The position numbers were made by a program, and so were the translations under genes. Positions 1-9,785 of a DNA stretch of 64,000 nt are shown piece by piece. The notes under the pieces are model-generated. The model did not search any database, was not told the origin of the DNA, and saw only the letters and a list, made by a program, of their open reading frames with translations. How positions within the stretch are numbered: position 1 is the first letter of the stretch; every line of letters starts with the position of its first letter. The stretch is from the NCBI RefSeq assembly GCF_007752935.1, contig NZ_CP036319.1:5994501-6058500 (forward strand). The letters are read 5' to 3'. Origin of the DNA: Crateriforma conspicua. GTDB taxonomy: Bacteria; Planctomycetota; Planctomycetia; Pirellulales; Pirellulaceae.

Positions 1-620
1 GTGCCGCGAATTTCTGCCGGATCCCCGCCTGCCTTGACCCAAGTGACCGGACGCCGACTGTAGACGCCCAATCCGAATGCCCCCGAGCGAGACAATTCCT
101 GGTAATGCGGGTGCGACTGACGCAGGGGTTGCAGCGCCGGCACCAACGCATGATTCAATTCGATCAATGCAACGACATCCGCGTCGGCCTGATGAATCAC
201 CGACTGGATTTGTTCCCATTGATCGGTGCTGGCGTGAACGTTCCAAAACAGCACACGGACCTCGGGGCCTTCGGCCACAACTTTTCGTTCCGGCATCACC
301 CAATCCACCGGCCATACCGACCAAAAGTTGGCGGCGAAACAGACACCGGCCGTCAACGCCCAGCGCCACCATCGCACGGCGGCGAATACTGCCAACGCCA
401 CCAATGCCCCTACCATAAGGTGACAGCGGGTGTGATTCATCGCGTCGGCAAACCAGTGCCACCGACCGGCGTATCCGGCCAGAGTCATCAGAACCGCCAA
501 GACCAGCAGCACGCTGGTTCGCCCGGCAATCCACCGCAACGCACGCCCCCACCCATTCAGTGCATCCGGTTGCACCGGAGCCGCATTCCGCGATCGCGTG
601 ACGCTTGATGGATCATTCAC
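1..620 (-). CDS. Endonuclease/exonuclease/phosphatase (EEP) family membrane protein, C-terminus cut off
   Basis: About 206 residues of an open frame that runs off the left edge. Three hydrophobic stretches come first (for example VLLVLAVLMTLAGYAG and LMVGALVALAVFAAVRWW). They are followed by the start of an EEP fold: VRVLFWNVHAS (the N of the family's metal site) and DADVVALIELNH, where the Glu would be the metal ligand. This layout of N-terminal membrane helices plus an outward-facing EEP domain resembles YafD/VanJ-type proteins. I chose GTG at 620, which overlaps the 3' end of the alanine dehydrogenase gene by 8 bases and suggests coupling; no ATG lies nearby. The substrate cannot be told, since EEP members cut nucleic acids, phospholipids or phosphoesters. 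The catalytic C-terminal half lies outside the window. Confidence 0.7.
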   Translation of the reverse strand, partial: MNDPSSVTRSRNAAPVQPDALNGWGRALRWIAGRTSVLLVLAVLMTLAGYAGRWHWFADAMNHTRCHLMVGALVALAVFAAVRWWRWALTAGVCFAANFWSVWPVDWVMPERKVVAEGPEVRVLFWNVHASTDQWEQIQSVIHQADADVVALIELNHALVPALQPLRQSHPHYQELSRSGAFGLGVYSRRPVTWVKAGGDPAEIRG

Positions 621-1710
621 TGCTGCATTCCATGTCGAACGCACGCGCCACCGCTTCATTGGTGACACCGTGATCATGAATATTCATTGCGGACCGAATC
701 GAAGCATCTTGCACAAGGGTCGCCTGGTCCGCATCGGCAATCCGTCGCACCCAGGGCAGTGTCGCATTGCACAGGGCGAACGTGCTGGTCCGGCCGACCG
801 CACCTGGCATGTTGGTCACACAGTAATGAACCACTTCATCGACAACGAACGTCGGTTCACTGTGGGTGGTCGGTCGGCTGGTTTCAATGCAGCCGCCCTG
901 GTCGATCGCCACATCGATCACGACGCTACCCGATTTCATTAAACGCAGATCTTCCTTGCGAACCAGTTGGGGCGCTTTCGCGCCAGGAATCAGCACCGAG
1001 CCGATCACCAAATCGGCGCGAGCCAGTTGTTCCAATACCGTGTGTCGGTCGCTGTACAGCACGTTGACGTTGGGCGGCATCGTGTCGTCCAGATAGCGAA
1101 GCCGATCCAGGTTCACATCCAGGATGGCCACATCGGCTCGAAAGCCTGCGGCGATCTTTGCCGCATTCGCACCGACCACGCCGCCGCCCAAAACGGTGAT
1201 ATGCGCTGGCGGGACGCCGGGCACACCGCCCAGCAAAATGCCGCGTCCCAGTTGAGGACGCTCCAGGTATTTTGCCCCCTGCTGAACACTCATCCGCCCG
1301 GCCACTTCGCTCATCGGGGTCAACAGCGGCAGACGTCCCGAAGGATCGCGTAATGTCTCGTAAGCCAGACAGGTCGCACCGGACCGAACCATCGCTTCGG
1401 TCAGTTCGCGACTGGCGGCAAAATGAAAGTAAGTAAATAGCCACTGACCCTTGCGAATCCGTAGGTATTCTTCGGGCTGGGGTTCTTTGACTTTGACGAT
1501 CAAATCGGCAGCCGCAAACACGTCGTCGGCTGTGGCAACGATCTCGGCGCCAGCTTTCAGGTAGTCATGATCTGCCAACCCGGACCCCAGTCCCGCCCCC
1601 GTCTGGACGACCACGCGATGCCCATCGGCGATCAATTCCTCCACGCCGACCGGCAGCATGGCAACGCGATACTCATCCTTTTTTACTTCCGTGGGTACGC
1701 CAACGATCAT
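613..1710 (-). CDS. ald: Alanine dehydrogenase
   Basis: 365 residues, full length for NAD-dependent alanine dehydrogenase (L-alanine + NAD = pyruvate + ammonia + NADH), a cytosolic enzyme. The N-terminus [17 protein letters not shown] is characteristic of the family. The substrate-site Lys is in VKVKEPQ and the catalytic His in YFHFAAS. The Rossmann nucleotide site reads [15 protein letters not shown] near residue 173. It starts with ATG; no clear Shine-Dalgarno is visible. Transcription diverges from the ABC exporter on the right, and the EEP-family gene follows with a short overlap. It probably serves alanine catabolism or nitrogen assimilation. Identity is clear from sequence, but the physiological direction is inference. 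Confidence 0.95.
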   Translation of the reverse strand: MIVGVPTEVKKDEYRVAMLPVGVEELIADGHRVVVQTGAGLGSGLADHDYLKAGAEIVATADDVFAAADLIVKVKEPQPEEYLRIRKGQWLFTYFHFAASRELTEAMVRSGATCLAYETLRDPSGRLPLLTPMSEVAGRMSVQQGAKYLERPQLGRGILLGGVPGVPPAHITVLGGGVVGANAAKIAAGFRADVAILDVNLDRLRYLDDTMPPNVNVLYSDRHTVLEQLARADLVIGSVLIPGAKAPQLVRKEDLRLMKSGSVVIDVAIDQGGCIETSRPTTHSEPTFVVDEVVHYCVTNMPGAVGRTSTFALCNATLPWVRRIADADQATLVQDASIRSAMNIHDHGVTNEAVARAFDMECSSE

Positions 1711-1882
1711 GGTGAAAACTGCTCTGTAACAACGTTGCCGACGTCACCGAGACCTTACGACGCCTCGGTTGACCTGCTGGCATGATACGACACACTGACT
1801 TTGCCGACTTGACAACGTACCGGTTGGCCGACCGATTTCTTGATCGACCGTATTGCCGTTCCTTCGCGTTTGTTGTTCCTCC

Positions 1883-3877
1883 ATGCCTGTGCAGCCCAGC
1901 CGAAAGCGATTCGCAGAATACCGCGACCAGATTCGGCAACGATACAAGAGCGGTGCTGCAGTACCGTCGCACCCCCACCGACCGGATCGATCGGCCAAAA
2001 AGCTGGGTGAACGCGAACGCAAGTTTGCCGAGTTATTCGGTGAATTCATTCGGCTGACACGCGGCCATCGGTCTTCCATCGTCGGGTCACTGGCTCTGCT
2101 GACCATCGGCATTGCCTTGCGTTTGCTGCCTCCACTGGGCACGAAACTGGCAATCGATTCGGCGCTGACCAATCCCCCCGAACCCTTGCCGACCTGGCTG
2201 GCCGATTCAGTTCCGTCGTGGGTCGACAGCAACGGTGTCCCTGTTGATCGTCTGGGACTATTGATCGGTGTGGCCGTCGCCGTGACGGTCATCACGATGG
2301 TCGCGACGGTCGTTCATTTGACCAGCCGATGGATTGCCACCAAAGCCGTCAATCAGACCCAAGTGTCGATTCGACGGAAAGTTTTTGACCATGCAATGAA
2401 GTTGCCGCTGCATCAGGTTTACGATCTGAAAAGCGGCGGCGTTGCCAGCCTGATCCGCGAAGACGCCGGCGGGGTTGCCGATCTGATCTTCAGCATGATT
2501 TACAACCCGTGGCGGGCGATCGTCCAGTTCGTCGGCAGCCTGGTCATTTTGATGCTGGTGGACTGGAAACTGATGCTGGGCGGATTGATGCTGTTGCCGA
2601 TCGTCTGGGTGACGCACCGGACATGGATCAACCGCATCCGCCCCCTGTACCGCGACGTTCGCAAACAGCGTCAACGAATCGACAGCGGGGCGACCGAAAC
2701 CTTTGGCGGGATCCGAGTCGTTCGGACGTTTTCACGCAATCGCAGTGAATCGTCGCGTTACGTTCGCGAAGGCGATTTTTTGGTCCGTCAACAACTTTTC
2801 ACTTGGTGTTGGACTCGGATCATCGAAACGATTTGGGAGGTGGTCATTCCGCTGGCCAGTACCGGCTTGCTGGTCTACGGCGGCTACCAGATTCTGCAAG
2901 GTGATTTGACGCTGGGCGACCTGATGATGTTTTTGGTTTATCTGACCATGCTGTTGGGACCCTTGGCAACATTGGCCGGCAGCGCGGTGGGATTTCAAAA
3001 CAATCTGGCGGGCTTGGATCGAGTCTTGGATGTTTTGGAGATTCACCAAGAGTTGCCGACGCGGGTCAACGCGATCACGTTGCCCCCGATCGTCCCGGCG
3101 GCGATGACGTTTCGCGACGTCAGCTTTTCCTATCCGGGTTCAGACACGTTGGTGCTAGAAGACATCAACCTGGAAGTCCGGCCGGGGGAAACGATCGCGT
3201 TGGTCGGACGCAGCGGTGCGGGCAAGACCACGCTGACAAATTTGATCGCACGCTTTTACGATGCCACCGCCGGCAGCATTGCGATCGACGGAACGGACCT
3301 GCGTGACATCGAACTTTCCAGCTATCGACGTTTGCTGGGGATCGTTGAACAGGACGTTTTCCTGTTCGACGGAACGATTGCTGAAAACATCGCGTACGCA
3401 CGGCGGCGTGTCACCGATGACCAATTGGTGGCGGCGGCAACCGCGGCGGCGGCTGACGAATTCATCCGTTCGCTTCCCGACGGTTACGACACAATGATTG
3501 GCGAACGTGGGGTCAAGCTTTCCGGCGGACAGCGTCAACGCCTGGCGATCGCCCGCGCGATTCTGGCTGATCCACAGATCTTGATTTTGGATGAAGCCAC
3601 CAGCAATCTGGATAGTGAAAGTGAACAGTTGATCCAAGCCAGTCTGGTCGATCTATTGGCCGGACGCACGGCGTTTGTGATCGCCCACCGGCTAAGTACC
3701 ATTCGCAATGCCGATCGCATCGTGGTTCTGGAAGACGGCCGGATTGTCGAATCCGGAAGCCACGACGAACTGTTGGCCGGTGACGGGCATTACCAGCGAA
3801 TGGTCAGCCTGCAGACGGATGATTTTCTGGATCGTGACGACCAAGCCGGCGTGAATTACGCTACAAACAAACCTTAG
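1883..3877 (+). CDS. ABC transporter, fused permease and ATPase (MsbA-like exporter)
   Basis: 664 residues. A soluble N-terminal stretch of about 60 residues is followed by a six-helix type I exporter domain and a nucleotide-binding domain from about residue 410. Walker A is GRSGAGKTT, the signature is LSGGQRQRLAIARA, Walker B is ILILDEATSNLD, and the switch His is in IAHRLSTI. One chain carries both half-transporter domains, so the working form should be a homodimer in the inner membrane exporting a lipid, peptide or drug. The ATG at 1883 was preferred because the upstream in-frame extension of ten residues is not conserved-looking. It is divergent from ald and alone in its transcript as far as can be seen. 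The substrate is unknown; MsbA-type lipid flipping is only one possibility. Confidence 0.88.
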   Translation: MPVQPSRKRFAEYRDQIRQRYKSGAAVPSHPHRPDRSAKKLGERERKFAELFGEFIRLTRGHRSSIVGSLALLTIGIALRLLPPLGTKLAIDSALTNPPEPLPTWLADSVPSWVDSNGVPVDRLGLLIGVAVAVTVITMVATVVHLTSRWIATKAVNQTQVSIRRKVFDHAMKLPLHQVYDLKSGGVASLIREDAGGVADLIFSMIYNPWRAIVQFVGSLVILMLVDWKLMLGGLMLLPIVWVTHRTWINRIRPLYRDVRKQRQRIDSGATETFGGIRVVRTFSRNRSESSRYVREGDFLVRQQLFTWCWTRIIETIWEVVIPLASTGLLVYGGYQILQGDLTLGDLMMFLVYLTMLLGPLATLAGSAVGFQNNLAGLDRVLDVLEIHQELPTRVNAITLPPIVPAAMTFRDVSFSYPGSDTLVLEDINLEVRPGETIALVGRSGAGKTTLTNLIARFYDATAGSIAIDGTDLRDIELSSYRRLLGIVEQDVFLFDGTIAENIAYARRRVTDDQLVAAATAAAADEFIRSLPDGYDTMIGERGVKLSGGQRQRLAIARAILADPQILILDEATSNLDSESEQLIQASLVDLLAGRTAFVIAHRLSTIRNADRIVVLEDGRIVESGSHDELLAGDGHYQRMVSLQTDDFLDRDDQAGVNYATNKP

Positions 3878-3984
3878 CATTGCCCGTTTTGCGACATGAA
3901 CGTCATCCTTCCTCTTCACCGAGTGTCGCCTTCAGTGCTTCGTTCGGCCCCCCGATCAACCTTCCTACCCGTGATCGAACATCC

Positions 3985-5289
3985 ATGAAATCGCCTACCG
4001 TATCATTGCGCGCCGACCGATGGCGGTGCCTGTCGTTTGTCCTTGTGCTGGTCGCCGGAACCGTATCGGCAGACTGGCCACAGTGGCGTGGTCCGAACCG
4101 CGACGGCCACGCTGATGCCGGCCGGTACCTGCAACAGTGGCCCCAAGGCGGCCCCGCGATGGCGTGGCAGAATGACAAGCTGGGCATCGGGTATTCGTCG
4201 CCGGCGATGGTCGACGGCCGGATCTACACGATGGGCAGCCTGGACGGCCAATGTTATCTGCACTGCATCAGTGCGGACGATGGATCCATGATCTGGAGCA
4301 CTCCGTTCTGTCGCGCCGGCACCGGCGACGATTACCTGGACGGATGGGGCGGCGGCCCGCGTGGAACCCCCACCGTCGATGGCGATCAAATCTTTGTCGT
4401 CAGCGACATCGGCGTCGTCGCGGCCTTTGATCTGACCGGACAACTGCAATGGAAAGTCGACATGGTCGAACAGTTCGGCGGTGAGATTCCCAAATGGGGT
4501 TACAGCGAATCGCCGCTGGTCGACGGGAACAAAGTCCTTGTCACCCCCGGTCGTCGAATGTTTATCGTCGGTTTGGATCGCAAGACCGGCGATGTCACCT
4601 GGACCACCAAAGGCATCGAAGAACCCGCCCAATACGTATCGATCGTCAAAGGCGAACTGGATGGAAAACCGTACTATGTGACCGCGGTCAAAGCCGGCTT
4701 GATTGGCATCGATGCCAAAACCGGTCGCCAAATTTTCATGGAGCCGGCGACCGGAAACCAAACGGCCGTGATTCCCACCGCGGTGATCGACGGATCGCTG
4801 ATCTATCACACCAGCGACTACAACGCGGGCAATCAATTGATCGAATTGTCCAGTGACGGCGATCGCTTGACCGCTGAGGTGCTGTACGCCGAATCGGTAA
4901 AGTCGATGCAGAACCATCACGGCGGCGTCGTCCTGGTCGACGGTGTGATCTATGGCTGTTCGCGGACCAACCGTGGCGAATGGATGGCCCAGGACCACCG
5001 CAGCGGCGAAGTGCTGTGGACCCAATTGGCGCGGCCCAACCAAAGCGGATCAATCGCTTTTGCCGACGGGCGGCTGTATTGCTACGGCGATAAAGATGGC
5101 ATCGTCCGTTTGGTCGTGCCCAACCGCGAAGGCTTTCAGCAGGTCGGCGAACTGAAGTTGCCGAAGACGTTCGAAGGTAATCGAGGCAGCAACAATCGTG
5201 GCGCGATCTGGTCCCATCCGGTCGTCGCTGATGGCAAGCTTTTCATTCGCGACCAGAACTTGATGTTTGCGTTCGACATCGCCCGCTGA
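3985..5289 (+). CDS. Secreted PQQ-like beta-propeller repeat protein
   Basis: 434 residues. A signal peptide (hydrophobic CLSFVLVLVAGTVSA) is followed directly by DWPQWRGPNRDG, the opening motif of a family of PQQ/BamB-like propellers very common in planctomycetes. Repeated blades can be seen as short D-A/L-T/D-G-x-x-W units (AFDLTGQLQWKVD, LDRKTGDVTWTTKG, QDHRSGEVLWTQ). It probably acts in the periplasm as a binding or assembly scaffold; no PQQ-dehydrogenase active-site residues could be identified. I chose ATG 3985 because it places the signal sequence at the N-terminus; an upstream in-frame start at 3880 would bury it. It lies 107 bases after the ABC exporter, and co-transcription is possible. 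Confidence 0.8.
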   Translation: MKSPTVSLRADRWRCLSFVLVLVAGTVSADWPQWRGPNRDGHADAGRYLQQWPQGGPAMAWQNDKLGIGYSSPAMVDGRIYTMGSLDGQCYLHCISADDGSMIWSTPFCRAGTGDDYLDGWGGGPRGTPTVDGDQIFVVSDIGVVAAFDLTGQLQWKVDMVEQFGGEIPKWGYSESPLVDGNKVLVTPGRRMFIVGLDRKTGDVTWTTKGIEEPAQYVSIVKGELDGKPYYVTAVKAGLIGIDAKTGRQIFMEPATGNQTAVIPTAVIDGSLIYHTSDYNAGNQLIELSSDGDRLTAEVLYAESVKSMQNHHGGVVLVDGVIYGCSRTNRGEWMAQDHRSGEVLWTQLARPNQSGSIAFADGRLYCYGDKDGIVRLVVPNREGFQQVGELKLPKTFEGNRGSNNRGAIWSHPVVADGKLFIRDQNLMFAFDIAR

Positions 5290-5365
5290 ACATCCATCGC
5301 CCAACAAGCAACTCGTCACGTCACCGGCCGCGGTGGTCGATCGATGCGACGATGCTAACGCGGCA

Positions 5366-6430
5366 TCAACGTTGATAGATGGGCAAAAACCCGTTGTCCA
5401 ACTGCAACATGATCAGGTTGCACGCGGTGACATAAACCGGATGGATTTGGCCTTCCCAGGATCCATCCGGTCGCTGTGTGCCGGCGATGCGATCATAAAG
5501 CCGAGTGCGGAACGGTTTCCATAAATCGTCGCCCTGGCGATAAACGACTTGGCTGTAGTAAAGGTACGTGTAGTGCCAGTGGCCAAACGCACGGGCCCCG
5601 TCGCTGATGTCGTGCAGCTGTTTCTTGCTGTACGCCAACATTTCCGGAACGTGTTCGCTATCATAATCGCCGGCGTTATAAAGCGCCGCCAAAGCGGCAG
5701 CGGTGATGGCCGGGCGACTGCTGCCCCTTTGGCGACTGCTGTAGCTAATGCCGCCGTCTTCGTTCTTACAGCCATAGATGTACTGTTTGGCTTTGTCGAT
5801 CACTTCGCCACTAACGGGAATGCCGGCGTTTCGACATCCGCGCAATCCTTGGACCTGGGTGATGGTCGTGCTGCCTTCGTCAAAGTCATTGCCTTCGCGG
5901 GCTGAAACGTAGCCCCAACCACCGGCGGCGGTTTGGGCAAACGCGCTGAACTTCACCGCACGTGTCAGCACGTCGACGATTTCTTCGCGGCGATCCAACA
6001 ACCCTTCTTCGCCCAAGACCTGGGACAAGAACAACATCGAAAACCCATGACCATACGTGTACCGCGGGTCGGTCAGCGGGTCACCGATCAATCCGTTTTC
6101 GCGTGACTTGCTGATGATGAAGTCCGACGCCAAAGCGATCTCTTTGGAAAACGAACCCTGGGTCGTCGTGCTGCCGCTGGCGATCATCGCAGTACCGGCC
6201 AGCGCGGCGAGCGCCGTGGGGTAGATTTGGGTGTTCCAAAGCCCGCGTGACGATTGCGTCTTGCGAAGGTATTCCAGCCCCTTATTGATCGCTTCGGACC
6301 AGCGTGGATTGTCCGATGCAGCCGCGGTCACCCGACGGGCCCCCATCCCAGCCGAGGCGACGGTCGCCGCGGCACCAAGCATCCATCGACGACGCGAAAC
6401 CGTAGGGGCGGGTAGGGCAGGGCGTTGCAT
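5366..6430 (-). CDS. Secreted prenyltransferase/squalene-cyclase repeat protein
   Basis: 354 residues. The N-terminus carries a twin-arginine-like export signal (SRRRWMLGAAATVASAG). The mature part is an alpha/alpha toroid built from prenyltransferase/squalene-oxidase repeats: PTALAALAG, GGWGYVSAREG, GGISYSSRQRG, ITAAALAALYNAG and DGSWEGQIHPVYVTA. The DxDD motif that protonates squalene in hopene cyclases is not visible, so I do not call it a cyclase. Planctomycetes carry many such exported toroids of unknown role, possibly protein binding or protease-inhibitor-like. It lies 46 bases downstream of mutM on the same strand. I chose the ATG at 6430 because it puts the Tat motif at the N-terminus. 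Confidence 0.75.
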   Translation of the reverse strand: MQRPALPAPTVSRRRWMLGAAATVASAGMGARRVTAAASDNPRWSEAINKGLEYLRKTQSSRGLWNTQIYPTALAALAGTAMIASGSTTTQGSFSKEIALASDFIISKSRENGLIGDPLTDPRYTYGHGFSMLFLSQVLGEEGLLDRREEIVDVLTRAVKFSAFAQTAAGGWGYVSAREGNDFDEGSTTITQVQGLRGCRNAGIPVSGEVIDKAKQYIYGCKNEDGGISYSSRQRGSSRPAITAAALAALYNAGDYDSEHVPEMLAYSKKQLHDISDGARAFGHWHYTYLYYSQVVYRQGDDLWKPFRTRLYDRIAGTQRPDGSWEGQIHPVYVTACNLIMLQLDNGFLPIYQR

Positions 6431-6476
6431 TCGGCAAACTTTCTGAAATGGGCACGACGTCGGACGAACACTCTTC

Positions 6477-7373
6477 CTAGCGTAACGATGCCGACCGATC
6501 GTGCGAATGGAAATCTTCGCGAAGGGTGGAATGGAGGCCCGACCGCCTTTGACACCGGGGACAAAAAAACGTGCTGCGTTGAGCCTGGACGATTCGGCGA
6601 ATTTCCCCGTCACGGCACCGCGGACAGGCTTGCCCGGCCCGGTCGTAAACACGGTGGCAATTCTGGTACCCACCGGGATCGTTCAGTGCGTTGCGATACG
6701 TGCCGTCGGAAAGGGTGCTGCCTTCGTGCCGAATGGCGTCTTCCAAGATGAGGCCGATCTGGTCGTGAATCCGTCGCCACTGGGGGCCGGTCAGCCGATC
6801 GCAGCGGGTCCGGGGATCCACCCCGGCGGCAAACAGAATCTCCGCAGCATACAAATTGCCGATCCCGGCCACCGCACTTTGATCCAGCAACGCCACTTTG
6901 ATGCATCGCCGACTGGACGAAAGCTTCTGGCGAAGCTGTTCGGTGCTGATCTGCAACGCGTCGACCCCCAAACGTTGGTCGATCGCAGTTCGGTATTCGT
7001 CTTCGCGATACAGCGTCACCGTTCCCAGCCCACGTCGATCCCAAAACCACAACCGGTTCACCCCGGCACCGGACAAATCCATTTGCAAGCGCAAGTGATC
7101 GACGTCGGGCGGGTCGGCGACCAACAGAATCCCGGTCATGCGGGGTTCGATCACCAAGCGGTCCTGATTGTCCAACACGATGACCAATCGTTTGCCTCGG
7201 CGATCAATGCCATCGATGCGTCGCCCCTTCATCCGCCGATCCAGTTGACGCTGGCTCGGCGACATCGCGATCGGCCGGCAAGCACACGGGGGAACCGTCA
7301 CGGATTCGACGCGGCGCCCGGCGGCATCCAAGACGCCGCGACGCATCGTTTCGACTTCGGGTAACTCGGGCAT
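6477..7373 (-). CDS. mutM: Formamidopyrimidine-DNA glycosylase
   Basis: 298 residues. It begins MPELPEVETMRRG, with the catalytic Pro2 (Schiff base) and Glu3 of the Fpg/Nei family, and ends in the zinc finger (CPRC near residue 262, then CPRC about 20 residues later). It removes oxidised purines such as 8-oxoguanine and cuts the abasic site by beta,delta-elimination. The Fpg type is preferred over Nei because of the ETMRRG start and the zinc finger with Q-A-Q-R-S-T-F-F-C-P-R-C. It is slightly longer than the usual 270 residues because of insertions near residue 35 and at the C-terminus. It lies between the DUF429-like gene and the toroid gene on the same strand. Confidence 0.93.
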   Translation of the reverse strand: MPELPEVETMRRGVLDAAGRRVESVTVPPCACRPIAMSPSQRQLDRRMKGRRIDGIDRRGKRLVIVLDNQDRLVIEPRMTGILLVADPPDVDHLRLQMDLSGAGVNRLWFWDRRGLGTVTLYREDEYRTAIDQRLGVDALQISTEQLRQKLSSSRRCIKVALLDQSAVAGIGNLYAAEILFAAGVDPRTRCDRLTGPQWRRIHDQIGLILEDAIRHEGSTLSDGTYRNALNDPGGYQNCHRVYDRAGQACPRCRDGEIRRIVQAQRSTFFCPRCQRRSGLHSTLREDFHSHDRSASLR

Positions 7374-7467
7374 GCGTGGTTTGCGATGGCGCTGGTGGCG
7401 GAGGAATCGAAGAGAAAGGAAATGATATGGCGTGGCTGTCGAATCGCGTGCCGATTCAAAGTTCGGA

Positions 7468-8346
7468 TCAAGCGTAAACGAAGCCTTCCAACGGATAGCG
7501 ATCGTCGGTTGCGATCGTCTGGTGATCGATCAACCGCAGCGTTTGCCAACTGCCCACCCCCGCGATGACCGCATCGAGTGCGTCGCCGCCTGGATCGCTC
7601 AATAGGATTCGTTTGCGGTAATCCGACAGTTCGACCCACTGGGATAATTCTGCCAGGATTTGACGACGGACTTTACGGTGTTCGCGACCGGGCGGGCGAC
7701 CGGCGGATTGCTTGTATCGTTGGTACGGCAATCCCCAACGTTTCAGCGACGACGACGGACAGGCTTCGGCGATGATCCGCCGCGCCGCGGAAAAGCGACC
7801 GTAGGTGAACGGCAAGATCGCCGTATCGACGTCGGTCGACAACGGACGCAACACATCGCGCATGCCGTGAAACGTCTGGTAGATGATCCGGTAGTGGTAA
7901 CAATCAAACGGCGTCTTGGTTTCGGTGTCGGTACGTCGGCGGACGTGCATCTGGTGGGCGTATTGCTGGGTGATGGCCACCAGTTTTCGGCCGTACTGTT
8001 TTGCGTCGCCGTCGAATGCAGCCACGTGTTGCAGTTGTTCGTCCCAGCCGCCCAATTGCAGTTCGACGGGCAACCCGAATGGAAAATCAATTGCCCAGTA
8101 GGCTTCGTGGCTGTCCTGGATTCGACGAACCAGTTCACCGCACACCGCGTCTCGACTGTCACAGCCGGCCCATTTCCCCAATGGTTTCAAATCGACCAAT
8201 CGCAGGACGTCCGATCCCCCCTGGACGTCCAACGTGGCGCACCAAGCGGTTTTCCCGGATTCGGCCGCCCCGCTGAAATCCACGCCATAGACGGTGGAAA
8301 TCCATGGCATGATCAGTGGCGCGGCCGGATCGATCGCGTTGACCAA
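7468..8346 (-). CDS. DUF429-like protein (predicted RNase H-fold)
   Basis: 292 residues, function unknown. Three landmarks fit the DUF429 family: VYGVDFSGA near residue 19, [10 protein letters not shown] near residue 93, and [14 protein letters not shown] near residue 255. These are spaced like the acidic motifs of an RNase H-type fold. The assignment rests on these motifs alone. The start is uncertain. TTG at 8346 has a fair ribosome site (GGAGAG six bases upstream), while ATG at 8310 would begin [12 protein letters not shown] and has none. It is divergent from trpB and 94 bases upstream of mutM, which is weak context for a nucleic-acid role. Confidence 0.6.
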   Translation of the reverse strand: MVNAIDPAAPLIMPWISTVYGVDFSGAAESGKTAWCATLDVQGGSDVLRLVDLKPLGKWAGCDSRDAVCGELVRRIQDSHEAYWAIDFPFGLPVELQLGGWDEQLQHVAAFDGDAKQYGRKLVAITQQYAHQMHVRRRTDTETKTPFDCYHYRIIYQTFHGMRDVLRPLSTDVDTAILPFTYGRFSAARRIIAEACPSSSLKRWGLPYQRYKQSAGRPPGREHRKVRRQILAELSQWVELSDYRKRILLSDPGGDALDAVIAGVGSWQTLRLIDHQTIATDDRYPLEGFVYA

Positions 8347-8423
8347 GGTTTGCTCTCCAGAGACAATTCGGTTCTAGGGTCGTCGGGCCAACTATCGGCC
8401 ACAGCCCCCGCATTCACAAGAAG

Positions 8424-9674
8424 ATGGACTCCATGACCAATACCGCCGAAACGCCCTCGACTCCAGCCACCGCGTCGGTTCCCGATCCGCAAGGACGATT
8501 CGGATCGTTCGGCGGTCGGTTTGTACCCGAAACGCTGACGCGTGCTTTGGATCAATTGATCGAGGAATACGAATCGGCCCGTCGGGACCCTGAATTTCAA
8601 CGTGAATTCCGCGAATTGCTGGCTCGATTTGTCGGTCGGCCCAGTCCGTTGTATCACGCCCAGCGATTGTCCGAAGCGGCCGGGGGGGCCCAGATCTGGC
8701 TGAAGCGTGAAGACTTGAATCACACCGGTGCCCACAAGATCAACAACACGCTGGGACAAGCCTTGCTGACCCAGCGGATGGGCAAGACCCGCGTGATCGC
8801 CGAAACCGGAGCGGGCCAACACGGCGTGGCCACCGCGACCGCCTGTGCCCATTTCGGATTGCCTTGCACGGTGTACATGGGGGCCGAAGACATTCGCCGC
8901 CAAAAACCGAACGTGTTCAGCATGAAATTGATGGGCGCGACGATCAGCAGCGTCCAATCGGGATCGAAGACCCTGCGTGACGCGGTGAACGAGGCGATGC
9001 GGGACTGGATGTCCTCGGTGGAAAATACCCACTACATCATCGGCAGCGTCATCGGACCGCACCCGTTTCCCATGATGGTGCGTGATTTCCAAAGTGTTAT
9101 CGGACAAGAAACCCGCGGCCAGTGTGTCGACACCTTCGACCGGCTGCCCGATTGTGTCGTTGCCTGCGTCGGCGGCGGCAGCAACGCGGCAGGAATGTTT
9201 TATCCGTTCGTCGAAGACGAATCGGTTCGTTTGGTCGGCGTGGAAGCGGGCGGGCGATCGGCGGATCCCGGACAACACGCCTCCCCACTTTCTTACGGCA
9301 TGCCCGGGGTTCTTCATGGCAGTTACAGCTATGTGATGCAGGATGACGACGGCCAAACCTGCGACGTGCATTCGATGAGCGCGGGTCTAGATTACCCCGG
9401 CGTCGGCCCCGAACACAGCTATTGGAAAGACACCGGCCGCGTCGATTATGTCGACTGTCGCGACGACGAAGCGATGGATGCGTTTGATAAGATGGCCCGT
9501 ACCGAAGGCATCATCGCCGCACTGGAAACCAGTCACGCGATTGCAAAAGCGATGCAGATCGCCGCTGAGATGAAACCCGACCAACATTTGGTCATCTGTC
9601 TGTCGGGCCGTGGTGATAAAGACGCGATGGAAATCGCGCGGCTGCGTGGCGAAGATTGGATGAACGAATCGTGA
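8424..9674 (+). CDS. trpB: Tryptophan synthase beta chain
   Basis: 416 residues, full length. It condenses indole with L-serine to L-tryptophan using pyridoxal phosphate. The PLP lysine is in [13 protein letters not shown] (about K105), the phosphate loop is GGGSNAAG, and [13 protein letters not shown] and GRGDKD near the C-terminus complete the site. It is the canonical TrpB1 type. An internal ATG at 8433 is an alternative start. trpA is not next to it and no other trp gene lies in the window, so it must pair with an alpha subunit encoded elsewhere. It is transcribed away from the DUF429-like gene. Confidence 0.96.
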   Translation: MDSMTNTAETPSTPATASVPDPQGRFGSFGGRFVPETLTRALDQLIEEYESARRDPEFQREFRELLARFVGRPSPLYHAQRLSEAAGGAQIWLKREDLNHTGAHKINNTLGQALLTQRMGKTRVIAETGAGQHGVATATACAHFGLPCTVYMGAEDIRRQKPNVFSMKLMGATISSVQSGSKTLRDAVNEAMRDWMSSVENTHYIIGSVIGPHPFPMMVRDFQSVIGQETRGQCVDTFDRLPDCVVACVGGGSNAAGMFYPFVEDESVRLVGVEAGGRSADPGQHASPLSYGMPGVLHGSYSYVMQDDDGQTCDVHSMSAGLDYPGVGPEHSYWKDTGRVDYVDCRDDEAMDAFDKMARTEGIIAALETSHAIAKAMQIAAEMKPDQHLVICLSGRGDKDAMEIARLRGEDWMNES

Positions 9675-9785
9675 TCCCGGGCGCACGTTTCAGCGCCACT
9701 GCAGATTCGTCAATTGAGTGCAGTGCGATGACGACCGGCCGATGATGCATCGACAATTAACCACCCGCAAGAAGCACCCAAAACC

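Noticed and set aside
1800-1860. TTGACA-like box upstream of the ABC exporter as a promoter
   Set aside because: The -35 is good but no acceptable -10 lies at 16-18 bases.
4003-5043. Long minus-strand frame opposite the PQQ-repeat gene
   Set aside because: Low-complexity composition (many Asp, Gly, His, Val) typical of an antisense shadow; the plus-strand product has a signal peptide and propeller motifs.
8313-9371. 352-codon minus-strand frame opposite trpB
   Set aside because: trpB is unmistakable on the plus strand and the antisense frame shows no motif.
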